From contig CM037874.1 in assembly GCA_021292105.1 (NCBI GenBank), positions 53,116,540 through 53,180,539 of the forward strand: a stretch of 64,000 nt of DNA. The letters run 5' to 3'. A program made the position numbers and the translations under genes. The DNA is from Anadara kagoshimensis. Its lineage: Eukaryota > Mollusca > Bivalvia > Arcoida > Arcidae. The first letter of the stretch is position 1. Every line of letters starts with the position of its first letter. Shown here in pieces: positions 35,768 through 47,800 of this stretch. The notes under the pieces were generated by a model. That model made no database searches. It was not told the DNA's origin and saw only the letters and a list, made by a program, of their open reading frames with translations.

Positions 35768-35861
35768 TTAAACTTTAACTTTCTTTTGTTTTGGTGTTTT
35801 CATCTCTTTATCTGCATCTTTTTGTTTTCTTTTCTTTTTTGTCTTTTTCTTATCCTCAGAA
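35768..35861 (-). CDS. MYBBP1A: MYBBP1A-like, last coding exon
   Basis: Acceptor 'TTTTTTGTAG' precedes T + 'SEDKKKTKKKRKQKDADKEM', 'KTPKQKKVKV' and TAA at 35768-35770. It is a Lys-rich tail. The first base completes a Val codon begun in the previous exon. Confidence 0.88.
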
Positions 35862-38800
35862 CTACAAAAAATAAAACCAAAATAAAAGCATGTAACAAGA
35901 GAGAGAGAAAGTCAACATTTTCTTTTTCTACAACTTCTCCTTAACCATACATATAAATCAGGTTATCTTTTGTTTTATTGCTGTGCAATTAAATTTTTCT
36001 TCAATTGACTTTTACAACAAATATAACTTTTGATATTATGCGATATGAGAGAGAGAGATAGACTTAGAGAGAGTGTGATCATATACTTTGTACAACGAAG
36101 TAGCTGCTTGCAAATAAATTGTTGACTCAGGGATATTGCAAGCCTAGGCTTATCAAGGCCCTCAAAAAGTTTTATGGCCATCATCACAGTATTGTTGATA
36201 AGTTTGATGTCTCTGTGTCCAGGATTACCCTGTATATATTTGACATCTCATAGTTCCATGTTCCTTTTACACAATTTTGATTACACACGTGATGGGTGTA
36301 GCTAGCTAAACAGGAGGTGCTTACCCTTCTGGAGCACCCGGCCTCACTTCCCTGGTGGAAGTTCACGTGTTTAACCTGACTTGTCAGTTCCAAAGTTTTT
36401 ACTTTGCTTCTGGGTTGTGATTCGGACAGGGATAAGTATGTTTGTTTTTGATTACAACTCCTTCTAAATTGTTTACACAAAATATTTACTACCCTTCCAA
36501 ATTTGGGAACCACTTGGATCGAGGAATTTCATCAAACAATATTACATGTATATCTTTCTTATGAATAAAAGTTAAGCATATTACATTTACTGTAGTTGAT
36601 CCTTTAAAGTCATTTTTTATTAAAAACATGGCTTTAAGATTTTGGAACAAGGAGGATGTACATCTTCTTAAACTTTTAATAAAGGAATAGTTATGATCTA
36701 AGACTTACACTTGTCCGTTGTCTGTATTTAATTTTGTTACTATTTTCTTGTATAATCTTCTGGTATCTGTATTAAAATGATCATGTAACGATTCCAAATT
36801 GTCTAACACGTCTTTTGATAACATCTGAAATTAGAAATAGAAAACAATTGTGAACCACATTACATTAAATTAGCATACCAATTTCTCATGTGTACTTTGA
36901 GTCATTCAAATATCAATTATCACCACAAATATTTCACTGAGAAAAAACACAATAACTTAATAAATAACATGCTCACATTTTCTTTTTTCTTAATGCAAAA
37001 ATACAACAATTTCTTTATCAAACAGACAAATTACTTTATTCACACCTGTCATCCCATCAGGCTTATTTCACTTGACCCTTTTCTTCTTAGCAATCGTTCT
37101 ACTGTGTATTTATTTATACATTTATATAGGCATGACCAAGAGCTAGAGACATCTAGTCATTTTATGTAGATTGACTTTAGATGTATTGAATATTTCACAG
37201 TGACTGACTTGATTAACAGTTCCAATAACATCAGAGATGATAAACTGTTCGGTTAACATTGTTAGCTGTAGATATGGTCCATTTATTTCATTTTAACATT
37301 TTAAATATTTATAAGCTCAGGCTTACCTCAAAAAGTTTTGTAGTCGTCATCACAATTTTGTTCATAAGCATAATGTCTCTGATCCAAAATTATGTTGTTT
37401 AAATTTGAAGTCCCATAGTTCTATGTTTCTTTCACTCAATTTTGATATTACAAGTGGCTAGCTAAACAGGAGGTGCTAAATCATCAGGAGAACCTGGCCT
37501 CATGGTGAAAGTACGTGTGTTTCACTTAATTTGGCAGTTTTAATTTTTGTTTTACTTTGGGTTTGTTATTTGGACATGGATTGGTATGTTTATTATTTTA
37601 TATATTTACCTGTTGATTGTCAGGAAGATGAACATATTTATTTATCAGCACTAAGATTTCATGAAACAATCCTGATTTAAAGTTGTCTGTGGTCATCCCC
37701 ATAATTACCTAATAAAAAAAAATTAAAAACATAAAAATATGTGTTAGTGGAAACTTGTACATAACAACCTCTTCACCTAGGTTTAATTGGCAAGGTCACA
37801 TTCTGTTTCTCTTTAGTTATAAGTACATTACACCTGTTTGTGTTGGCAATCACTTCTCTATAACAATCACCTGTCAATAGAGATTTGAATATTTAGGTCA
37901 CAATCACTTTAGCTGTACATATACCACACCTTTCTAAAGTGGACAACCTTAAATTGTGGCTAGTGGTTGTTAAATATTTAGGCCCTTTGATAATATTTTG
38001 TGTTGATAACCACTTACCATAAAACATGTCTATATTGCAAAGCAGTTCATTCAATATGCTATTCCTTCCTCTTATGAAAGCACTCAAATGGAATGATATT
38101 TCTTAAGTGACTTACTTTACTGACTGTATCTGTGAGCGCAGTACTAGACTCATCCCAGATGTCCTCACCGATGTGGTTTACCTGGTATATAAATAATATA
38201 AAATGAATCTAAATTCGACAATAAAATAAAACCTTTTGGTTTTCATAGTTCCATAGATTAAAAAAAATTAAAACCCAGGTTTAATTAATAGATAACAACA
38301 ACTCTTAAATTTAAAAATAGCTATTTACAAACCCACAATAAAATGAAACCTTATGGGTTCAAAGTTCAATAGATTTTTTTTAAATTTAAAACCCAGGTTT
38401 AATCAATAGACAATAACAACTCTTAAATTTAAAAATAGCTATTTACAAACCAAAAAAAATTAAAGATTCAAGTAAAAACTAGAATTTAGGATTTAGAAAT
38501 ACAAACATCTTTATTGAAAAAAATGTTCTGTATTTAGACAGATACTTTTAATCTGTAAATAGCTCAAGTTTACTAATTTTTACAGTCTTCTCACTCCATT
38601 CAACTACAGTCAAACCTGTCTTAAAGACCACTTCTATATAAGGACCACCTGCTTATAAAGGTCAGTATAATTATATCCCAATTGTTCTTTATTCATATTA
38701 TTTGAACCTGTATATAAAGGCCACTTTTACTGGTTCCCTTGGGTGGTCTTTATAGACAGGTTTGACTGTACTGGTAACTGCCTGATCGATAACTATTTGC

Positions 38801-41800
38801 TATTGAGTTTTCTTATCTATTCAAAACAATATACATGTAACTACAAGTAACTTCATTATAAAATGTTTCTTACTGTTGATATACATGTATTAAAATAAAA
38901 TAAAATGACGAAGAAGTAATTTGTCCTTTACTTTGACCTTTATGAAGTTATATACATTTTACTAGTGAACTTTACTATCACAAATGAAAATTGACAAAAA
39001 TGTGAACAAAACTTACAGAATCTCTGTTTATCATAACTGATAACATGGAACATGCTTGTGTCTGAAATAAATAAATAAATAAATGTTAATATATTTTTTT
39101 AAATTTTAAAATCTAAATCTTACATTGCATTACATTTCATTTATCCATGAATAAAAAGAGATATGTTGCAGTCAGTCTTTAAACATACTTATGGCTGATT
39201 TTAAGAAAACATTCTTGTAAAACATCTTTTATGTACAATAATATCCAAAATAAACATCTAAAAATAACCTCTTTCTCTCCAAATATTTTGGTTTCAATTC
39301 AACAAATATCTTTGAGATGTAAGAATTAATAGTTAAAATCAAATCTATACTTTTTTTAGAAAGGCAATCATGCTTTAATTTTAATTTATATATATATATA
39401 TATATATATGTTTACATTACAAATGCATTGCCTTATTTGAATCTCTTTGGAACCATGGCGTTAATTTTTCGATGATAGCAGTGTGTCAAGCGCTCTGTGT
39501 AAAGCGATACGTCAGTTAATATCTTCAGCCAATCCGCTTTCGATGTACAGCGGAGGAAAACATACCACCAAGGAACTACTTATTCATTCATAATTTCCTG
39601 CGGGTTCATTCATAAATCTATCCGACGACTGCAGGGACGCTCTTTACGAGCGGTAACAAACGTAGAAATTTGTCATACTGCACCAATTTTAAAAATGATT
39701 TGAAAATAAAAAAGAATAATAAAAACTAATATTTGTTGTCTTTCTATATCAAAAATTTTTTTTAATGATTTATGACCATTTCCCGTGGCCTAAAAAGATA
39801 CGAAGTGAAAAAATTAGTGAGTCCGAGGACACCACATTTATATTATGAACAACTGTTTGTTATTCGACTAAATAATTATATTCATAGTAATATCTTACCA
39901 GATTATTGTTTAGTAAAAAAAGGAGAAATAGAATTTAATTTTCAAAAGTGTTTTACGGAACTATATTTTACGATCGCCAAGCAACGAGACAAATCAAAAT
40001 GGCTGTTCTCTTTATATGGTTCTACAATAAGAGTTATCTCGCTTTAAGTGTTCCAACCACATTAATACACAGACTTTCAGAAAATTAATAATACCTTTTT
40101 GTGGGTAAAAATAATGTAAACATAAGGATTGAATGTCACTTTGAATGCTGTCATCGAGGTATGACTGCATCAGCTCACGTTCAAAGTAAATGAATCGCGA
40201 AGCATTATTGTTTCGGAAACAATGAACATTTCGTTAACATGAATCGCTTCGCGATTCATTTACTTTGAACGTGAGCTGATGCAGTCATACCTTGATGACA
40301 GCATTCAAAGTGACATTCAATCCTTAAATATAAGTATTGCATTATTGTTTCATAATCTGATATGCTTACCCTTCCGTAGTATCCAATCAGCTTCATTTCC
40401 CTGATACTTTCGAAAGTGTTAATCAAACACAAACATACTAATCCATTTCCGAATCACAATCCAGAAGCAAAGTTAAAACTTTGGAACTGACAAGTAAGGT
40501 TAGACACGTGAACTGCCACTAGGGAAGTGAGGCTGGGTGCTCCGGAAGTGTAAGCACCTCCTGTTAAGCTAGCTTCACCCGCCACGTGTGTAATCAAAAT
40601 TGTGTAAAAGGAACATGGAACTATGGGACGTCAAATATATCCAACGCAATTCTGGACACAGAGACATCAAACCTTATTCCAGTTTCAAAGGTTTTATTAT
40701 GCTTTTGGGTTGTGGTTTGGACATGGATTAATATATTTGTTTTTGATGCATACCCGTATATTGACCATTACTGAGTGTGTTTTTCAATGTGCAGGAAGGG
40801 TTCTTTTATGTGCTACGCCTGTTGTGACACAGGACATCGGCTCTCTTCCTAACTGTTTTCAGGTCTTAGTCATAACATACCGGTTTTGATCCCACAACCT
40901 CCCACATAGTAAGCAACCACTCTTTCAAATGAGCTATCGTAGTGGTCATACAACAAGAGAATGTATACTTACTTTACAATAAACTTTAACATTTTCATCC
41001 TGTAGAGAATTTAACAAAGTTTCTGTTACTGGCCAAAATAAAACCTGTAAAACAAAACAAGAACAGTTAGGACAAAGACATAACATAACAACACATGTCC
41101 TGTTCATCGAAACAAAGCTTATCTCAAGAACGTTGGCTATATCTACAATCATCTAAATACTTATAAATGATTACTATAACTGTCAAAAGATCATTAGATG
41201 TCGTAGTTTACATTGGTATTCATTCTGACACTTGAGAAATGACATAACCGCATTATTTACACAGGGGAGATAACTCATATAACTTGTTTGGGTATTTATA
41301 AAAATGCATAGTTGACAATTTTTTATAATTCTTGATGTATACTACAGTAAATTCTTGTTAATACTTTGGTTTTATTGTATTTTTATCAATACATTGAAGA
41401 AAGAGGGATGACTGAGACAAACAATGACTTACAACTACTTGTCTTCCTTTATCAAGATAAAATTTGTTTTTATGCTCAAGTTTACTGATCCTATTATTTA
41501 TTTTATTTCATTAAAGAAAATTATTTCTTGGTAATACATAATGTATATAGAGGATAAAGGATATTTAAAGTGAAAATGAATATGAACTATATTGTGTCAA
41601 GTGAAGCAAAAAAATCAATATTTTCACAAGATGGTGCAGTCGTCGTGTGAAAATATTTATTTTTTCACTTCACAAGTAAAGCTGGTAGTTGGTGTACTGT
41701 GATAACAACGATAAGAAACACAGGACACCAGTTCTGAAAGGGACGTAACTCATCAATGGCACATGAAGGAATTTGGAGTGAAATACATATATCTTCACCA

Positions 41801-44800
41801 GTGAAAATACATGTATATGTATTTCACTACTTCGAAAATATGCATTTTAGCAGTTAAATATTTTCCATTATTCCATTATTAATATAAAATAAAGTGCAAT
41901 AATATTTATAGTTATACTTACTGGATACTTTGAAAATAAATTCTGGAAAAATGCTGGATTTAATCTATGGTTCCTACAAGAACAAAATGTGGAAGAATAA
42001 AAATAAACTGAATAAAATTTATAAGCAATAATCCTGCAAAATTTGGTCCAATTACAATCAAAAAACAGTAAAAAAGTGAAAACTGGTCATTAAGTTAAAC
42101 AGAGAATAGAGGTTCTGAATGTCTACCTAGCTACAACCCTCATGTGTGTAATTAAATTTGACAATGAAAGGAATATGGAAGTATTGTGCGTCAAATATTA
42201 CCAGGGCAATTTTGGCTATAGAGACCACATACATTATTGTGATGATAGCCATAAAACTTTTTGAGGGTCTTGTTAAGCCTAGGCCGGTAATATACTGGAG
42301 TTAACAATTTATACTTTTTATTTGTAAGCAAGTTGCTTAGTTATATAAAGATCCTGTAGTTATTGGGTTTAACTTACCTTTTATAGATAAAATCTTCAAG
42401 ACTTTGTCTAATCAGTTCAATAACCTGACTGTGTACCTCTTCTTTCTCCTTTGAAGAAAAAACCCAAATTAACAAGATGTCAAAATATCATACCAGTCCA
42501 TCCAAAAATTCCAACACAAAGATATGAGTCACAATCCAAGTTATAATCTTAAAAGTCAAACACAAACATACGAGTGACTATCCAAGTTATAATCTTAAAA
42601 GTCAAACACAAACATAGCGGCCCCTGTTATAATCTTAAAAGTAAAATAAAAACATACTGGTTCATATCCAAGTTGCAATCGACTTATTGACAAACTAAAC
42701 TTCCCAAATGGAACATTTTCAAATTTTCAAATAAAAAAAAAGAAGACAAAACTGCATTTAATTGAGACTTGTCTGATACTCAATTGTGAAACAAATCCTT
42801 AACAACACTGGGTGCTTTCCTTCAGGTATTGAGGTTTCTTCCTAAGAGTTATAGCTCTCACTGACTTGATAGAAACAGATTAATCGTTTTCAAGGTAACG
42901 GTCTGAACAATGAAACATTTACTCCTATATGACAAAAAAGCAAAGCTAATGACCTTTTCTGTGACATCCTTTTTATCTGCTAAAGATGCTCTCTGTGACC
43001 GAGTTCTAACTGGCGAGGGACCAACGTTACCGATCTCTAAATTCAACAACAGTCTTATCTGCAATAAAAGACAAAATGAAATATCAAACAATATCATCAG
43101 TGGAAATAAAGAATATTCCATTATGATTCTGGAACTGATAACAGCAATAATTTCATTACAGTACTACCCCCACCCACCTCCAAAAAACTAAAGTAAATTC
43201 AAAATTAACCTGCACTGTAACTTTTAAATTGATTGTTTTTTTTAATAAAATTTAACATTTTTTATCATTTTGTATCTCTTGCATTGAAAAATATCCATTC
43301 AAAAAAGTTATGGAAGAGTGGTCATGTTTCTTGATCTTCTTTTTCAGAGTGCAAGGTCACATTGTTGTTATATGTGGTTGTGGTGTGCCAGGGTGTCTAT
43401 AGTGGAATATACATGCATTAGAAGAAATTATTTACTTTGTAGCTAGCTAAACAGAAGGTGCTTACTCTTCCAGAGCACCCAGCCTCACTTTTCTAGTGAA
43501 AGTTCACTACTGTAATCTGCCAATTTCAAAGTTTTTACTTTGCTTTGGGATTGTGATTTGGTAAAGGATTAGTGTGTTTGTTTTTGATTACTGTTTTAGG
43601 AAATTTATATTCCAATTTACTGGAACATTTTAGATAAACGTTTGATTAAGACTTACAACTAAGAGACAACCATCTGATACTGTGACTACAACTTGTTTAC
43701 TAGGTGCTGAAATATACAAAAAACATCAATTTATCAATTAATATTTACAATCACTGATTTTTTCTTACATAAATGTTAAATTTCAGTAACCTTGCATGAC
43801 CTGTCAACCTCTCGTCGAGTCTAATTTTGGTTTGGGTTGTTTATAAGTTTATGTGTTTAAGCTTGACAGACATTAATTTCCTAATTTGACTGTAAATATT
43901 CATCCTAACCTTTGACCTTACAGATAACAAGTCTGTAATGTGACTAAATATTCATCCTAACCTTTGACCTTAGATAATAAGTTTCTGATGTGACTGTTAA
44001 TAACTTTATATTCATCATGACCTTTTACCTTACAGATAATAAGTTTCTGATGTGACTGTTAATATTCATCATGACCTTTGACCTTACAGATAATAAGTTT
44101 CTGATGTGACTGTTAATAACTTTATATTCATCATGACCTTTGACCTTACAGATAATAAGTTTCTGATGCGACTGTTAATATTCATCATGACCTTTGACCT
44201 TACAGATAATAAGTTTCTGATGTGACTGTTAATAACTTTATATTCATCATGACCTTTGACCTTACATATAATAAGTTTCTGATGTGACTGTTAATATTCA
44301 TCATGACCTTTGACCTTACAGATAATTAGTTTCTGATGTGACTGTTAATAACTTTATATTCATCATGACCTTTGACCTTACATATAATAAGTTTCTGATG
44401 TGACTGTTAATATTCATCATGACCTTTGACCTTACATATAATAAGTTTCTGATGTGACTGTTAATAACTTTATATTCATCATGACCTTTAACAAGTATTC
44501 ATCCTAACCTTTGACCTTATAGATAACAAGTTTCTGATGTGACTGTAAATATCTAGTGACCTTTGACCTTACAGATGTCACTGTAAATATTGTGACCTTT
44601 GACCTTACATATATCAAATTCTTGATGTCACTGTAAATATTCATCATGACCTTTGACCTTACCTTCCTCAGACATCTGTAATATACTTTTAACTGTATCC
44701 AAACATTTATCTTTACCTACAGCAGATTTTGCATGAACCTGAAATCAGATGTAGCCTAATTTTATTATAATCATTTTTAAAATATTGAATAACATAATTC

Positions 44801-47800
44801 GATATTTTTGGAAATCATTACATTACTCCAGAAATTTGTGATGTAAACATTTTCCTTATTATACTGCACAAACATTATGGAGTATTGATCCTGTGGTATG
44901 GTGGCAAACTCCATTACCCACATACAAATTGTATTTTGAGATATATACAAGTTCCTAGACACTGACAAATACTGGTAAACAAGAAAAATGTATTACACAC
45001 ATATTAGAACAGGCAGTTTTAAGAACAACTGAAGTTATTTAAAAAATATCAACATCTCAAATGAACAATAGCATTACAAAAGTCTTAATATTTTACGAAT
45101 CTAATGGCCAAATCTACAAACCTTCCCAGATTCATCAAAATTTTGAGTTAACGTCCTGCTACAAATGAAATACACAACTCACATAATGATCACATGACCT
45201 TACCTCAGCTCTTTTGTAAAGGAGGTGAAATAGGTTAGTGGCTCTGTTACCCAATTCCCGTTCTTCCTTTTGCTTGGCTCCATGCACCATCAATTCCAAT
45301 AATGGCATTACAAGATCCTATAAATATTAAAAACAGATATTGTTTAAAAACATATTTTATCAAAAGAATTTAATAATTATTTTTGAATTTTATCTTCAAA
45401 GTTAACTGGTCTCTCTGGCAGACTGGTCTAAAGTGCTTGCTTTCATATCTCAATATGTTTAACAATTTGGTTTGATAAATCAAGTGCCATGAATTTAGTC
45501 AGCCAAGTTTTAAGTGTCATGAATTTCGTCAGTTAAGTTTCAAGTGTCATGAATTTTGTCAGTCAAGTTTTAAGTGTCATGAATTTTGTTGGTCAAGTTA
45601 TAAGTGTCATGGATTTTGTCAGTAAGTTTCAAGTGTCATGAATTTTGTCGGTTAAGTTTCAAGTGTCATGCATTTGTCAGTCAATTTTCAAGTGTCATGC
45701 ATTTGTCAGTCAATTTTCAAAAATGAGTAAGCTTCTCTTGGCACCCTTGGATAAACCATCAATATTGTACAGTGAAAATATCTTGACTTTAGCATAAAAA
45801 AACCGACTCAATCAGACCAACCAATTAATTTTACAAATTCAATTCAACAAAATATGCCAGTGATCATTTTATCTAGGGATGTATAAGAGAGAAAGGCCAT
45901 GTCAAAAGTTTGACAGATCAAAATCATGACTAAAAATATAAACCAAATACCCTACCCATCCTGATATTAGACCTATTTTTTTGGTCAGTAACTATAACAT
46001 CTTCCAAATATCTAAGTACATTTCATGGAAAGCAACTAGACTCTCCCTAGCCTGAACATATTAATATCAGTCGGACTCATACATAAACCACATATATTAC
46101 CATCTACCAATATATAAGAGCGTTTCTTTTGGTCAGTAACTATGACATTTTCAATATATCTAAGTGCATTTCATGGAAAGTAACTAGACTCTCCCTAGCC
46201 TGAACATCTTAATACAAGGATGAAGATTAGCAGGGGCCCAGTAGCATATGGCTACTCAAAATCAGTCTGAGACCCTTAATGTTTACAAATTTTAGCTATT
46301 TATCACTATTACAACTTCTTTTCTGAAGTCATTTGTGCCCCTAACTCAAATAGTTTAGCTTAATGCCTGTTAATATCAGTCAAATATGGATGTTTGTCAT
46401 AAAAATAAACATACCAGTCCTTGTCCAAATTACAATCCCAAAGCAAAGTAAAAACTTTGGAATAGGCAAACTATGTGAAGACATGAACTTCCACTAGGGA
46501 AATTAGGCCAGATGTTCCGGTAAAGGTAAGATCAGAAGCTGTTTGTCATTAAATATACCTACCAAAGCTAGATCTGGTGTTGCATGTCCTTTAACCAATG
46601 TCTCTACTAAGTCTAAAACCCTGTTTAAAACATAAAAATTGTCAAGATTAAAATTTTAAAATTAAACAAACTTTTTTTTTTATTTGCAATTACACAGCCA
46701 AATTTTATTCACATGAATTTACACGAGAAATTAAAATGAATAGAGCTTATATATACGTATGGAATTCACATGAAAAATTTCATTTAAATCTCACATGAAA
46801 GAAAATATGTGAATTTTGTGTATAATTTTGATTCATGTTTATTTCACATGGAATTTTTCATGTGCATCTCCTTTCACTGTTGATGCATTATGCAAAGTTT
46901 TGCGAATTTCTGATAAATAATCAAAATCCAACATTACAATCCATGTCGAACTCACAATCACAAAGCAAAGTAAGACCTGTTAAACTGACAAGTTAGGTTA
47001 TAACAAATGACCTTCCACCAGGGAAGTGAGGTCAGGTGCTCTGGAAAGGTGAGCAACACCTGTTTAGCTAGCTACACCCGCCATGTAAGAAATCAAAATT
47101 GAAAATGTAAGGAACATGGAACTACGAAATGTATTTGAAATTAAATATATCAAAAATTTTATCTGAGAATTAAACCAGAAAATAATTTCCTTCTGAACTC
47201 ATTTTTAGATTATGATTCTGTTCTCTATATTCTTACGTCACAGACAGTGACACAATGATACCAACTGTTATTACCTTACCTTAACTTAAAGGCCACAATC
47301 TGTTTCAATTGTCCATATTTTTCTTTGCTTTTTGTTTTCTTTAAGTTTCTAAATACAGAGGCCAATGCTTCATCAAATTTGAACATCTCGCTGTCGCTTA
47401 AATCATCAGCTTCTTCTGCACTATCTTCATCCTGAAATACAGTTATTAATTTATTTTTAGTAACCTACCACTATGGTAGCTCAGTTGGTTAAGTGCTCAC
47501 TCTGTATGTGGGAGGTAGTGGGTTTGAACCTCAGCCAGGTCTGACCAAGACCACTAAGGTAGCTCAGTTGGTATAGTGCTTGTTCTGTATGTGGGAGGTC
47601 GTGGGTTTGAACCTCAGCCAGGTCTGACCAAGAGCACTAAGGTAGCTCAGTTGGTAAAGTGCTCACTCTGTATGTGGGAGGTCGTGGGTTTGAACCTCAG
47701 CCAGGTCTGACCAAGAGCACTAAGGTAGCTCAGTTGGTAAAGTGCTCACTCTGTATGTGGGAGGTCGTGGGTTTAAACCTCAGCCAGGTATGACCAAGAC

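Noticed and set aside
35515..35778. ORF with 'LIQACRAFVGTLWAWPAICQ'
   Set aside because: It begins in MITE family B and a similar frame appears in the copy at 20865-21074, so it reflects shared repeat DNA.
42858..43191. Overlapping ORFs considered as an additional MYBBP1A exon
   Set aside because: The exons on both sides already join in phase 0, the reading near a possible acceptor at 43061 hits a stop quickly, and no family motif is seen.
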